Below, piece after piece: positions 1-11,635 of a stretch of 64,000 bases of DNA (position 1 is the stretch's first letter; each line of letters begins with the position of its first letter). The notes below the pieces were generated by a model, which saw only the letters and a list, made by a program, of their open reading frames with translations, made no database searches and was not told the origin of the DNA. The DNA is from Bombyx mori (taxonomy: Eukaryota; Arthropoda; Insecta; Lepidoptera; Bombycidae), in assembly GCF_030269925.1 (NCBI RefSeq), contig NC_085121.1, positions 15,455,501-15,519,500 of the forward strand, written 5' to 3'. A program made the translations under genes and the position numbers.

Positions 1-665
1 ATACTCAACAATATTAAAAACTAGCTGACCCGGCAGACTTCGTAGTGCCTCAATCGATAAATAAAAGACCTAAACTTTTATATAGAATAAACTTAAAACA
101 AACAAAAGGAATCCGTCCGACGGGGGACACGTCAAAGGGAAAACAAAATTGTTATTTTTATTTAATTCCGAGAATTTTCATATTTTTATACCTTTTAAAC
201 CTTTCTCTGGACTTCCACAAATAATTCAAGACCAAAATTAGCCAAATCGGTCAAGCCGTTTTCATGTTATGTCGTGACAACGGAAAACGGGTTTCATTTT
301 TATATATATAGATAAAATGAGCCAAGAACGTTTATCGATAAAACCTGATAACATTGAAATCTTTTGTACAGTACTAAAACCGCCATGTTTTGTGGTCAGA
401 TGACGTCACAGTGGCACGAATTTTTTGTTGACGCTTCGATCAACAATGTTGACGTTTCATTTCCATAGGTTTCCTACTTCAGTGGGTTTTTCACTGAAAT
501 ATGAAACCTATGGAAATGAAACGTCAACAAAAATTCGTGCCACTGTGACGTCATCTGGCCGCTGAACATGGTGGTTTTAGTGCTGCCCAGAAGATTTTAA
601 TATTACATTTTAGGTTTTATCGATAAACGTTCTTGTCTCATATTATTTTAAATATTGTTGAGTAT
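1..665. mobile_element. Fold-back (long inverted repeat) element, interrupted
   Basis: The first bases (atactcaacaatatt) reappear inverted at about 650-665. The inverted match continues inward: 318-480 pairs with about 500-636, including the tttatcgataaa, tgacgtcacagtggcacgaa and cataggtttc blocks. The loop is near 485-495. The left arm is broken by an insert at about 20-311. This is the architecture of a fold-back or MITE-like DNA element. It may begin exactly at the window edge or extend beyond it. No coding sequence was seen. Confidence 0.7.
20..311 (+). mobile_element. Non-autonomous retroelement nested in the fold-back element
   Basis: This block starts ctagctgacccggcag and ends in a ttttatatatatagat tail. 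It contains ccaaatcggtcaagccgtt, the kind of tail I associate with short retroelement copies in moth genomes. It separates two pieces of the left inverted arm that are contiguous in the right arm, so it inserted later. A possible short A-rich target duplication (attaaaa / ataaaa) flanks it. Confidence 0.55.
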
Positions 666-903
666 TAATTTTTTGTAGAATTTACACTTTAATAGGAAGT
701 ATGTATTATATATATATTGTTATTTGCAAAGATGACGTGATTTAGATGTGTGAAATCTAAGACAATTTCGTGCTTCAATTTGCCAAGTAAACAATATGAC
801 GATTTTTAAAAGTTGCTACACTGATTTTATAAACTTGTCGTTTGACAACTCAGTGACGGCAAATCATAAACATATGGCGTAGTACAGTGCCATCTGCCAA
901 TTT

Positions 904-1015
904 CTAGCATGCTAAATGTTATCATCGTTTCGTATGTTGCCATCTCGCTCGCACTTGCGTATATGCCGGAAAGGTATAAAAGCTTTATGTCGGCGATAAA
1001 ACGTTAGCATGCTAG
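904..1015. repeat. Short inverted-repeat element
   Basis: The block ctagcatgctaa at 904-915 recurs inverted at 1004-1015, and the similarity extends inward about 24 bp with a few mismatches. The interior holds a TATAAAAG string at 975-982. It is probably a small MITE remnant. The TATA-like string is about 1.1 kb from the nearest coding start and is not assigned to a gene. Confidence 0.45.
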
Positions 1016-1131
1016 CTATGCTGTTTTGTGTAACCTGTTACCTCTCAATTACAACCTATTTTAATTGTGTTGCTGACTCTAAAGTCCGTAACACAGTACC
1101 GCAACATACCTCAAGGTAGGTGCGCTGCACC

Positions 1132-1165
1132 ATTTGAATCACTCTCACTTGAGAGTGATTCAAAT
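1132..1165. repeat. Perfect 16-bp palindrome
   Basis: Bases 1132-1147 are the exact reverse complement of 1150-1165, with a 2-base loop. It could extrude as a hairpin or be the remaining end of an inverted-repeat element. No function is assigned. Confidence 0.6.
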
Positions 1166-2099
1166 TTAAAACGACCCTCCTTGTGACTTCCTCTCTAAAA
1201 ACACTTATTTATTACAAATTTACCGAATTTACAATAGTTGTTTACTCGCTACGGAATAAAACAATTTTACTTAAATAGTTCCGAAGAGAGATTTTGTCAG
1301 TAACCTTTTTCCCGAAATATCTAAACAGAATGTCTAAATATGTTTTGATGACACATTTTATTAAGAGGTATTTATGATTTGTGTCATGAACAATAGATTC
1401 CGACCGAAAAATGGTGTCAGAGTTTTCGGAGTAGTGCTCCATAATGAATTTAAATATATATAGATAATACTTTTGGGGCATCGACTTTCTTGGGATCCTA
1501 TAAAATATTTTTTAATTATTATTTTTGTATGTTTTAAGCGGGGTAGCATGATAAAATAAGAAATTTTATATAAGCAATCATATTAAATCGATATCAAAGT
1601 TAATAAATAATGTACAACCCAAGACAGACGGCTGAGCTGACTTACAGTGACATTTGGTGCGCTAAGCATGTCGGATTTTCGGCCTCATTAGATTTTTACG
1701 TATATTCATATTTCATTCTATGTACGCACTGAAATACTGTTATATTGTTTTACTGCGAGTTACAGTGCTGAGTAAGAACGAGATAGATATAATATGTTTA
1801 GGTGTGTGCCATCAAAATGGGTGCTACTTATTTAAGCAATTGTGCGTATAGAGGAAAACAATATGTCGCGTCTCTATTATATAGGTCTATGGGTTTTTTA
1901 CTTCAGTGGTTTTTAGGGCCATTTGACAGTTCATAAATTATGTTAATGTCAAAATTGACAAAAATGTGACATTGAAGTTGTTCACATACTGCTACATTTT
2001 GTACATGAAAAATACACCGAATTTAATTTTATTGTATTTGCTGTATAATACCTATAAAGAAATTAACAAAATAAAAACCGGTGGTTCCATAAACCAAAA
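1166..2099. other. Upstream region of DDX23; no gene seen
   Basis: AT-rich sequence with no convincing coding potential. A piece at about 1886-1917 (tatgggttttttacttcagtgg) resembles the loop region of the fold-back element at 470-495, so part of this flank may be repeat-derived. The promoter and 5' UTR of the helicase gene should lie here, but no clear TATA box near the start was recognised. Confidence 0.4.
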
Positions 2100-4538
2100 A
2101 TGGCCCGAGACAGAAGTCCTGAACGGCGGAGGTCAAGATCACGAGATAGAAGAGATCGGGATCGTTACGATGAACGCGAATCGTATCGTGAAAAAGTAAA
2201 GCGCAGGGACAGGTCTAAAAGCCCTAAAAAAGATGCGGATAAAGCTCGAAGCCCTTCTAGAAAAGATCGCGATCGTTCTAGGAGTCCACTACGTAAAGAA
2301 CGCGGTCGTTCGCGCAGCCCTAAGAAACGTGACGGCAAAGACAAAGATCGACGTTACGAAGACAAGGAAAAGAGTAGATCAAAAAAAGAAGATGAAATGG
2401 AGGAAGACACTGCAGACATGAAGAAAGAGGATGAATCCATAGATAAAAAACCAATTAAAAAAGAGCCTTTGTCCTTAGAAGAACTACTTGCTAAGAAAAA
2501 GGCTGAGGAAGAAGCCCGCAGTAAGCCAGTATTTCTTACCAAAGAGCAACGAGCACAGATAGCTTTGGAGAAACGGCGTCAAGAAGTAGAAGCTATAAGA
2601 GCTAATACTGATAAGCCTCAAGTCACTATTGATTTAACAGGTCCGTCAAGACGGGAAGAAGATAAAAGGCACAGAGAAGAACGTGAAAAAGATAGAGAAA
2701 AGGAACGTCGAGAGGAACGGGAAAGGAAATATGAAGAGAGGAAAGCCTATTCAGATCGTCGAGAACCAAAAAAAGATAATGAAGAGACATCTAAAACAAA
2801 AGATAAAGAAAGAGAAGAAGAGGCTATTAAAGCTCGTTACTTAGGTATAGTAAAGAAAAAGCGTAGAGTAAGACGGCTGAATGACAGGAAATTTGTTTTT
2901 GACTGGGATGCGTCAGAAGATACATCAAATGATTATAATGTTTTGTACAAAGAAAGACATCAAGTACAATTCTTTGGTCGTGGACACATTGCTGGTATAG
3001 ATATCAAGTCTCAAAAGAAAGACCATAGCAAATTCTATGGGAATCTTTTAGAAAAGCGCAGAACTGAGTTAGAGAAAGAACAAGAAAAACTACGCTTGAA
3101 GAAAGTGAAGAAGAAGGAAGACAAGCAAAAGTGGGATGATAGACACTGGTCTGAGAAAGATGTGGATGAGATGACAGAGCGTGATTGGAGGATATTCAGG
3201 GAAGACTACAATATTACCTTAAAAGGAGGTAAAATTCCTAACCCTATACGTTCTTGGAAGGAAGCTCCCTTGCATACTGACATTATGGACATAATCAACA
3301 AAGTTGGATATAAGAGCCCAACTCCTATTCAAAGGCAGGCTATTCCAATTGGATTACAGAACCGTGACATTATTGGTGTTGCTGAAACTGGTTCCGGTAA
3401 AACATTGGCATTCCTTATACCATTACTTACATGGATTCAATCTCTGCCAAAGAGTGAACGTATGGAAGATGCTGACCAAGGACCTTATGCTATAATTTTA
3501 GCTCCAACACGTGAATTGGCTCAACAAATCGAAGAAGAAACTAATAAATTTGGTATTCCTCTTGGTATCACATCAGTAGTGGTTGTTGGAGGTTTATCTC
3601 GTGAAGAACAAGGTTTTAAGCTGAGGTTAGGCTGTGAGATTGTCATTGCCACTCCCGGTCGTCTTATTGATGTCTTAGACAACAGATATTTAGTACTAAA
3701 CCGTTGTACCTATGTTGTTCTTGATGAAGCTGATCGGATGATTGATATGGGTTTTGAACCGGATGTTCAAAAAATCCTGGAATACATGCCTGTATCGAAC
3801 ATAAAACCTGATAGTGATGCAGCTGAAGATGCTTCAGTATTGCTTGCCAATTATAACACAAAAAAGAAATACCGACAAACTGTGATGTTTACGGCAACAA
3901 TGCCTCCGGCTGTAGAGCGGCTGGCTAGAAGTTATCTCAGAAGACCGGCTATTGTATATATTGGATCTGTAGGAAAACCAGTAGACAGAACTGAACAAAT
4001 AGTCTACATGATAGGCGAGAATGAAAAACGTAGAAAACTTACAGAGATTTTGCAGCGTGGTGTCGAACCACCCATTATTATTTTTGTTAACCAGAAAAAA
4101 GGTGCAGATGTTCTTGCAAAGGGACTTGAAAAACTTGGTTTCAATGCCTGTACGCTGCATGGTGGTAAAGGCCAAGAACAACGTGACTTTGCACTTGCCA
4201 GTCTCAAAGGGGGCGCTAAAGATATCCTCGTGGCGACAGACGTGGCAGGTCGTGGTATTGACATTAAAGATGTCAGTATGGTCATTAATTACGATATGGC
4301 GAAGACTATTGAAGACTACACTCATCGTATCGGCCGTACCGGTCGTGCAGGAAAAACTGGTAAAGCTATGTCCTTTGTTACAAAAGAAGACTCCGCATTG
4401 TTCTATGATCTGAAGCAGGTTTTGTTGGCAAGTTCCGTATCTACGTGTCCACCGGAACTTATGAACCACCCTGAGGCTCAACATAAGCCAGGGACAGTCG
4501 TAACAAAGAAGAGACGTGAAGAGATGATATTCGCTTGA
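2100..4538 (+). CDS. DDX23: DEAD-box pre-mRNA splicing helicase DDX23 / Prp28
   Basis: An ATP-dependent RNA helicase of 812 aa. In the known family it acts in the U5 snRNP and displaces U1 from the 5' splice site during spliceosome activation. Residues 1 to about 170 are rich in Arg, Ser, Lys and Glu (RS-like), followed by a charged helical stretch. The helicase core has the Q motif ([11 protein letters not shown]), motif I AETGSGKT (428-435), [17 protein letters not shown] (542-545), TATMPP (from 598), a motif IV region (IIFVNQ), ATDVAGRG and [10 protein letters not shown] (from 742). An insert between DEAD and TAT is usual for Prp28 proteins. The length matches animal orthologues (about 820 aa). 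The start is the first ATG of the open frame, in context caaaaATGG. The gene has no introns, unlike its neighbours. The C-terminus ([10 protein letters not shown]) is intact. Confidence 0.97.
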   Translation: MARDRSPERRRSRSRDRRDRDRYDERESYREKVKRRDRSKSPKKDADKARSPSRKDRDRSRSPLRKERGRSRSPKKRDGKDKDRRYEDKEKSRSKKEDEMEEDTADMKKEDESIDKKPIKKEPLSLEELLAKKKAEEEARSKPVFLTKEQRAQIALEKRRQEVEAIRANTDKPQVTIDLTGPSRREEDKRHREEREKDREKERREERERKYEERKAYSDRREPKKDNEETSKTKDKEREEEAIKARYLGIVKKKRRVRRLNDRKFVFDWDASEDTSNDYNVLYKERHQVQFFGRGHIAGIDIKSQKKDHSKFYGNLLEKRRTELEKEQEKLRLKKVKKKEDKQKWDDRHWSEKDVDEMTERDWRIFREDYNITLKGGKIPNPIRSWKEAPLHTDIMDIINKVGYKSPTPIQRQAIPIGLQNRDIIGVAETGSGKTLAFLIPLLTWIQSLPKSERMEDADQGPYAIILAPTRELAQQIEEETNKFGIPLGITSVVVVGGLSREEQGFKLRLGCEIVIATPGRLIDVLDNRYLVLNRCTYVVLDEADRMIDMGFEPDVQKILEYMPVSNIKPDSDAAEDASVLLANYNTKKKYRQTVMFTATMPPAVERLARSYLRRPAIVYIGSVGKPVDRTEQIVYMIGENEKRRKLTEILQRGVEPPIIIFVNQKKGADVLAKGLEKLGFNACTLHGGKGQEQRDFALASLKGGAKDILVATDVAGRGIDIKDVSMVINYDMAKTIEDYTHRIGRTGRAGKTGKAMSFVTKEDSALFYDLKQVLLASSVSTCPPELMNHPEAQHKPGTVVTKKRREEMIFA

Positions 4539-4701
4539 CAATCCTAGTTATAGTCTAAAATAATAAGCAATAGGTAAATTACCATCATGGTCACCAGCAA
4601 GTTATAAAGTCTATAGTTACTTTAGTTCTAACACATTTTAAACATCCACTTTTAGAATCAAAAGAATGTAATTTTAACTAAAATTCGTATATATTTCGAG
4701 A

Positions 4702-4707
4702 AATAAA
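4702..4707 (+). promoter_or_regulatory. Candidate poly(A) signal of DDX23
   Basis: AATAAA lies 164 bases after the helicase stop codon and is followed by T-rich sequence, a suitable distance for 3' end formation. Confidence 0.5.
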
Positions 4708-4880
4708 AACAATAATCAAATATTTCATTTATTTATTTTAATGTCCGTTTATTATCACTGTAATATTTTAGCCATATTGGCTAAATGAATTTATTGCCAT
4801 AAATATTTTCACTAACAAGATGTCCCATCTTGTGATGATAGCTTAAGACACTGAAACAAGAACATCATATTTGTGTAATG

Positions 4881-4886
4881 TTTATT
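4881..4886 (-). promoter_or_regulatory. Candidate poly(A) signal of the MICOS gene
   Basis: TTTATT on the plus strand reads AATAAA on the minus strand, 225 bases past the stop codon at 5111. With the DDX23 signal this leaves under 200 bp between the 3' ends of the two convergent genes. Confidence 0.4.
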
Positions 4887-5110
4887 AAAGTACTGCATTT
4901 CAGAACCAAGACCCAAGCTGTTTTAAGCAACAGTAGGAGTATTTTGCACAGAAAATAGCTATTAATATTTTTTAAACAAACAAAATGGGGTGAAAATATG
5001 AAGTGTGCTCATATGCTCATGCTCAAATGTACATGGAAAAGACCATGCAAAGACCCAAGCAACGAAACAGGCTACATGCAAATCCCAATAAAAATCAGCA
5101 TCCATTCTAC

Positions 5111-8100
5111 CTATTCAGCTTTCTCTGATGATTTAGAAACTTCAGGAACCTCCTTGGGTGGTGGCATTACAGCCTGTTTGAAGGATGAAGCTAATGAAAC
5201 TGTCATCTCGACAAATTCCGAGAAATCTTTAGGTAAAGACAACTCTGGGAATTTCACTTCTAGCTGTGGATCACCTGGTTTCACTGATGACAAAATATGT
5301 AACTCGTCAAACATAAGAATATGCGTTGTGTACTCTATATAAAAATGCACTAGGAGTTTGAAAAAACCTTGAGAACTGGACTTGTAATTAATGTTTCAGC
5401 TATTAATCACAAGTTACATATGACTAGTCTCCTTGAACTATTGCTTTAATAACAACGCCATCAGTCTGTAGAGAGCATTCTACTAGAATGCTCACCATAC
5501 TTTCCTACTTCACTTCTACTCCTCCATTTAACTCCTATCGAGATTCAACAAAATTCTGTTCAATATTTATTGAGAGGCAACCAAGGGTTCAGGTTAGAAA
5601 GGTGAGCTAGCTATTTTTCCAACAGAACTGAGACTTCAATCCAACTTCCCACCTTGAGACATGAAGTCTAACTATCCCGGTCTTTAATCCAATGCCAGGG
5701 CGGTGGTACCTGGCTTATAATAAACCGGTGTTGGGGCATATAGGTATAATCAAAGCTTCAACAAATGTATATTACCTCCATATAAGAAATTATATGCAAT
5801 ATTGATGTACTGCTTAGCTAGGACAGAATTGTTCTTGTAAATTTCTTTAGTATCTTCAGGGAAGCAAACTAGTCCCATTGCTGTGGTACCCGCACCAGCA
5901 TATATTATTCTCTGAAAATTTTATTGTTGTTTCATTTTCCACTCTTATATTTTGTAAGTGAGTAAATTTGAAAAAATGATTGATATTTCTTGTTTTCTTT
6001 GTTTTGAAGTTATTATGATTAGTGCTAATTACAATTATTCCAGTTGAGAGTTCTACAACTACCATAAAATCAAATAATATTAAAAAAATTTTTTGTGCAA
6101 TGAACTTGAATCAATTGTATACATTTTACATACTGAAATTATTCATTACATTAATTCATAATATAAGTGTTTCGCAACTAACCCTAATAAATCCACCCCT
6201 GAGTCCAAATATGAAGCCTGTGAGACCACCCATTGCAACAGCTCCATATCTTACTTCTTTATTTTCTTCCTCGCGCAAATACTTAAAGATCCCTGAAATA
6301 GAATCAAAATAATTATGTAGAAACATGTAACTATACTAATTATTAAATTACGAGTATATAATATGGAGGCTAACTTTGATATTATTATTATAAGGAGATT
6401 TTGAAATCCTTTAATGCTAAAGATAGAGTGATTGATGTTAATTAGACTATAATCTTCTTTCACTCCACCTTATTCCACCAGGTGGGGTCGGCACAGCTAA
6501 TTTTTCTCTTCGATTCTCTTCTATCAGCCGTCATCTCAACACTCACTCCTCTCTCTCTCTCACTCATATCGTCATTCACACGCTCCATCCATATAATATA
6601 TACGGTTAGGAATTAATTTTATTTTAAAACAATAATATTGTTTTCTATCATTGATTGTTTTAATGTTTTTGATACATGGCACAATAAACATAATATGTAT
6701 TAGGTCTTTATCTACTAAATTTTCGTTCAGTTTACAGAAAGTTGGTAATATATCATTTATTTCTATGAAACATAGCATCAATGCATCTGCCAATGACGTC
6801 GTTTAAGTGTTCCATTTCTTTCTTAAAGAAGTCAGGTGTATGGGAGCCAACAAACTCTTTATCTTCTCAGTTATTGAATTTTTTCCTTAGTAAGAAGTTA
6901 TAAAAAAATTAGAGAAATAGAAGTCTGTCAGCGCACATTCTAGTGAGTAGAATGGACGATGAAAACTTCGAATTCTAGCTCTTGTAGCTCAGACTGTTGT
7001 GCCATGAGGTCGAATTTTGTCGTATAGCAGCAGCTTGGAAACGAGTGAATAACCAAGTCTGGCTGGACATTGGTGAGCTTCTCTGTTAAAATTCTTTTCC
7101 TTGAAGCATACATACACAGAAATGTTGTCACTGTTTGACAAGGAGCTGTGATGAAATATATCAGCAGTATACCATCAAACAGTGACTATGACGTTTTAGT
7201 GTATATTTTCATTTGCGACATTATCTAGGTGTTAAATCTACCAATATGACAGCTTATGCTACTATGACTATGACACGATTTTGCTAAAGTTGAGCTGCTC
7301 CTAAGTCATGGGTAGACAGAGTATTGTCAGCTTCCACAATTGCCTTTAATTCGTCATTGTTGACACTAGCTTTCAGGTGACCACTAGGTCCATTTTTTAG
7401 ATCAACATGTCCATGTCTTCAGAGTTCAAACCAATAGCAAGTTGTGCTTTTGTTTGTAACGTTCACTCAATACACATCATTAATATTGTGCTGCATTCCT
7501 ACAGCAACGGAACTCGTATTCGATATTATTTAGTATTCTTATCATATCCATGTAGATGAAAAAAATACAAATGTAGTGAAAACAACACACAAATCAATAA
7601 AAAAATTACTGAAAATTTAAACATTTGAAAATAGAATTAATATATCGTCTTGTTGCATTAAAACTGTATAATCTCAAAACTTACTAATTTTACAGGGGAG
7701 TGTTTTAAAGGTTTAACATATTGTGATATTTTTAATATTAATCCTCTTTGCAACATTTATTTGTTATTTTTTACCAGTTACATTATCTATCTTTTAGAGT
7801 AGGATAAAATTATGTATTAATTTTGTGAATAGTAGTCAAAAGGTAGATAAACTAAAAAAAATATGTAAACTTTGCTCTTTTGACAGTATTTATGAGAAAA
7901 ATAATGGTGATACTAAATTATTCTACATATTAACTCAATTTCAAATATTTTTGGAAATAGTACACTTTTAATGCGAAGAGACAACATAATAAATACAATT
8001 GAATTTCAAATTTATTGCCAGCTAAAGATAAATTACTTTTCACGTGGCCAGTATTGGTAAAAAGCTACATTAGAGGCAAACAGCCCTTACATTCTGACTT

Positions 8101-8908
8101 ATCTTGGAATTCGTGGTAGTTATCCTGAATGGAGTGTTTGATGAAATCTGTCTGATCTACAAATGTTTGCACTTGTTCTCTTAGAGCACGTACTGGAGGT
8201 AATAATGCTGATTTAAGGTAACTTGTCTTCTGCTCATGGGCTTTGGCTTCAAGATACCTTAAAAGAAAGAAAAAAACCTTTGTTAAATTTGATAAAGCTG
8301 TTTTCTAATTATTCTTTTTAAAACTAAACTTTACATTTCAAAATTAAACTTTACATTAATTACAATTTTAAGCAAAAAAAATGTGTAGTGAAAACACAAT
8401 TTTTCAAATAATATTTACAAAAACACTAAATATGTACATTTTGTATTTAGAAACTTGAGTTTGAATATATCTAAAAAAATATTTTAATACTATTTCTATT
8501 TGAATTTGTCACAATTACCAATCAAATTCTAATGAAAGGAAATGGATTTGCCGGCCAGCTAATTAATGCCTTAGTGCCATTATATACAGATTGAGTTTTA
8601 TGTAATTAGCGATATTCAAAATTTCACTAATGTGTACCCATCTACACAAGCTGATGGCCCAGATTGAGACATGACGTCGAAGTCTCTAATATATGGTGCA
8701 ACGGCTTTTTCACCCCTCGTACTATTAGTATGTATTTTACTCACTCAGCATAATCGGCATGTGGAGTTTCATATAATGGTAGTTCCGATACCCGCATGGG
8801 TGGAGGCTTCGCGGGACCATTTGATTCCTCGTTGATAGGGGCGGCCGCTTTGATAACCGGAACCAAAGCAATAGCCCCCATAGAACTCATCACCACTTTT
8901 CTAAGCAT
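5111..8908 (-). CDS. APOO: MICOS complex subunit, apolipoprotein O family (Mic26/Mic27)
   Basis: Five exons on the minus strand: 8908-8745, 8257-8091, 6292-6183, 5911-5776 and 5283-5111. All have GT/AG borders and matching phases, giving 750 nt and 249 aa. The family sits in the mitochondrial inner membrane and helps organise crista junctions. The N-terminus (MLRKVVMSSMGAIALVPVI) is hydrophobic and basic, followed by SELPLYETP, the conserved entry motif. A helical part then runs to KSEW (111), and GGLTGFIFGLRGG (132-144) is the diagnostic Gly-rich membrane segment. A second hydrophobic stretch follows (IIYAGAGTTAMGLVCF), then PEDTKEIYKNN and a hydrophilic tail. The start ATG at 8908 is the only one in frame ahead of the motif. 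It converges on DDX23. The family is certain; which paralogue (Mic26 or Mic27) is not. Exon borders are manual predictions. Confidence 0.93.
6461..6592 (+). repeat. Dispersed repeat, copy 1
   Basis: The segment with ccaccaggtggggtcgg, tatcagccgtc and atcgtcattcacac recurs in the same order at 35867-36030. It is a repeat family inside the second intron of the MICOS gene, probably a LINE-derived fragment. Confidence 0.6.
7641..7988. mobile_element. TIR element (MITE), copy 1
   Basis: The left end tatatcgtcttgttgcatt and the right end (reverse complement tatgttgtctcttcgcatt) form imperfect terminal inverted repeats of about 23 bp. A related copy is at 34662-34972, sharing the internal blocks attttacaggggagtgttttaaagg (with one change) and ttttgacagtatttatgag. 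There is no ORF. It sits in the second intron of the MICOS gene. Confidence 0.7.
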
Positions 8909-9204
8909 CTGTTTGCGAAATATACGAAATTAATCACAATAAAAAACACAAATTGATTTATTAATACAACCCATAATATTTGTTTATTTTTAGGATTTAT
9001 TACCTTACCATTAAACCCAAAAGTATTAATCCATAATACTCGTATAATTATATAAACACTTTAACCAATGTTTTTGACAGATATAATGTCATTAAATATT
9101 AATGCCTCACTTAGATACTCGGCGAATACAGACGAATAGTCATGAGATTATCAGCATGAATTTGCATTCGCCACGATATTCGCCTGTTCACTTTTTTTTT
9201 CTTA
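8909..9204. other. Region upstream of the MICOS gene; no gene seen
   Basis: AT-rich sequence between the MICOS start codon and the repeat cluster at 9205. It should contain the minus-strand promoter and 5' UTR, but no motif was assigned. Confidence 0.35.
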
Positions 9205-9470
9205 CCTAAGCTGATAACCTTGAGAGGCTATTTCAGCGTAACCTTAACTAGTAGGTGAATTCATGGGGCTTAAACCTGACGACGTTGCTAACACGAACCC
9301 TAGCAAGAGCTGTGCTTCGCAGAATCTACCACCGGATCGGAACCGCGACCCACTGAGAAGATCCGGCGAAAAACTCAGTGGGTTGTCTCTGTGGGTTATT
9401 TTACTCGCCGAGCACTTCGTCGCAAGCGCCGGGTTCGACGAGAACGATAACCGGTGTTTGAGGTACCTAT
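9205..9470 (+). repeat. Older dispersed repeat, left part
   Basis: This contains agaatctaccaccggatcgg, gatccggcgaaaaactcagt and ggttcgacgagaacgataac, a family also seen at 13920-14330, 17690-17890 (reverse), 45657-45740 (reverse), 48105-48180 and 59405-59610. It is interrupted at 9471 by a DNA transposon and resumes at 10345. Confidence 0.75.
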
Positions 9471-10336
9471 CAGTGTTGCCGCTGGGCAAACATTGGGTTG
9501 CCGTACTGGAGAAAAAAATCTACCGTATTTAAAAAAAAATTGCCGTACAAAGTAATTCAAAATTTCAAATTTCAATTAAAAGTATTTTATTATTTATTTT
9601 AGACTAGAAATTAAAACAGTATATATTTTTCACTCCTCTCTTTCCATCAAATCTGTATTATTGCCTAAAGTAAGTTCAGTTTCAATAATTTCATTTTTTT
9701 CGTAATTTGATGGTTTTTTCATTTTATTGATCATTTCGGGGGTTGGCTTATAGTTCGCACAGTTTGGTTGATTTCTGACAATGCACTCTTTTGGTAATAA
9801 TGTTCCATTTATGGTATATGTTAAGAGGCGGTTTCTTTGTTTTGTTTTGATTAGGTTTACGCATTGAAGATTCTTTTTTATACACATTTTATACACTATC
9901 TCACGTATCGCTACACTGCACTTTTTCAAAAGATAAAATTGCTAGCTAGCTACGCTTGCTAGTACTAACAATGAAACAAGAGCGAGGCGGCGAGGTGACT
10001 TGAGGAGAGGACTTAAAGAGCAGGCGTTGTAGATTATAGGGAATTCCTCGTACCAAACATGAAACATTGTCTATTATAAGAGCTGGATGTGTTCATGTTT
10101 ACGCAAAAAGTATCCACGTCCTGTAATTTCTTTGGATACATTAATTGTTTTTTAACTTTATGCTCTTGTTAGACTTAACCTAATAGGTATATGGCACTAA
10201 AAAAGAATAAAAGAAATGCTCTTGTTGCCGTATTTTAGAATACGGCAATGACCACTCTGCCGTATGCCGTACAATTTGTCTTTTAGAAGCGTGATTGCCG
10301 TACGAAACGGCAATTGCCGTACATTTGGCAACGCTG
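9471..10336. mobile_element. hAT-type DNA transposon, non-autonomous copy
   Basis: This 866-bp element has termini cagtgttgcc and ggcaacgctg (inverted, one mismatch). An exact 8-bp duplication, GTACCTAT, lies at 9463-9470 and 10337-10344. An 8-bp duplication is the rule for hAT elements. Both ends carry repeated ttgccgtac motifs: about 9498 and 9540 on the left, and about 10225, 10241 (inverted), 10265, 10294, 10306 (inverted) and 10313 on the right. These look like subterminal transposase-binding repeats. The repeat it interrupted matches across the junction. The only coding trace is a short minus-strand frame at 9630-9929. Confidence 0.88.
9630..9929 (-). pseudogene. Possible remnant of hAT transposase C-terminus
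   Basis: A 99-codon frame inside the hAT-type element. It contains LLTYTINGTLLPKECIV and NYKPTPEMINKMKK, which resemble the end of the hAT dimerisation region, where a conserved Leu-rich stretch precedes a Cys-containing tail. No catalytic or BED-finger part remains. The assignment rests on resemblance and on location, so it is weak. Confidence 0.35.
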
Positions 10337-10344
10337 GTACCTAT

Positions 10345-10520
10345 AAGCACCGTTAGTGGATTGGGAGGATCCGAAATGACGTGTTTTGGGCGACGTCAAC
10401 TGCTTTCCATTCTGTCCGCAGGATCGGGAATGCCCGTTCACCGCGCGCTGTCTTAAACTGTTAGTACTGGTAAAATTCCAAAGGTTGGTTCTTATTGGTA
10501 TCGGTTTATATTCGTGTGTT
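10345..10520 (+). repeat. Older dispersed repeat, right part
   Basis: This is the continuation of the 9205-9470 repeat after the transposon. The segment aggatccgaaatgacgtgttt corresponds to aggatccgacaagacatgttt at 14303-14323 in the uninterrupted copy, which confirms the insertion model. Confidence 0.65.
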
Positions 10521-11635
10521 TTGTACACAAGTTCGTTGTTGTTTAATTATTTCGTGAACTTGGTCGCAAGCGGTTTGTAATTTATGATGAATTCGATGAA
10601 CGAATTTTACTCTACCATATTCCATTAAGCGTTAATATATATTTTGGAAAGTGGAGGTGTTTGTGGCAAATACCAAGTAGGTACCTAGCGGGTGATTTTC
10701 AAACATATATTCGTGTCTATTAAGTTGCACTCGGCGAGTATCGTACCTATTGTAAACAGTTTTAGTGGAAGTAATATCACTAATCTGTACATGGTTCAGG
10801 CTAAGCGACAAAAAAGACTTGGGCGGGAACGCGAGGAGTGAAATTGTGTGATTGGTTTTATTTTGTCTATTTAGTGTTTCTTCAGGTTTAAATGTGTAAT
10901 ACTATGGGTTATTAACTGTTCAATATCTGTGAAAGTGTACAAATGTGGGAAAATGAAACAAAGCCGCTGGACGTAACTTCTCGGGATCCTCCGAAAAGTC
11001 CACTGAAAAATCTCAGGAAATGACCACCATTTTACTCAGATTATATTTCATCCCATCTCATCTCGTTTCATAACATCTAATCTCATTTCATTTAATTTCA
11101 TCCCAGTTGATTAATGTCTCCAATTAATCATCTTCATTTCATTTCAATTCATTTCACTCCATATTATCATTCTTCATAAAAATAAGCATATAAATTAAAA
11201 TAAGATTTGACTTAAAGGTCTTAACTGCCAGGTCATAAAAGCCCTTATAAAAGATAATGTCAAAATAAATCAACGGTCAAACAGTCAAATAAGGTGACAG
11301 TATTGACGTTTATGAAAATCATTTTTATCTTCCTTCCAGTCAAGTTAATGAATTTCCAGTTTCTATTGTGTTATGTACGTTGCTGTGATTTCCGTGCACG
11401 CTCTTGTAGATAAAACAGAAGTTCGTTAGGATAAAAAATAACTATTTTTATTGTGATTTCGAGATTGATCCGCTCTTTAACTTATGCCTTAAATCTAGTG
11501 CAATTTTTTTAAGAACTGTCGTGTAATAAATGAAGAAATAAAATTGTGCATGTAAGATTGTGAGTACTGTTTAAAAAAATTGTATCAATAAAAACGTCGT
11601 AACACGTAGTATTTGCATTAAGGAATTATTGTAAA
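10521..11635 (+). other. Upstream region of the PKI gene
   Basis: No coding sequence was recognised. A CAT/CATTT-rich run (about 11033-11170, repeats of catctcatctc and catttcattt) is low-complexity. The PKI promoter and 5' UTR should be near 11200-11635. No TATA element was assigned. Confidence 0.35.
11033..11170. repeat. CATTTC-type low-complexity tract
   Basis: Degenerate tandem units of 5-6 bases (catct, catttc, aatttc) fill this stretch, about 500 bp upstream of the first PKI exon. Confidence 0.6.

Noticed and set aside
3834..4541. A 235-codon open frame antisense to DDX23
   Set aside because: It is fully antisense to the conserved helicase core, shows no family motif, and is explained by codon bias of the sense gene.
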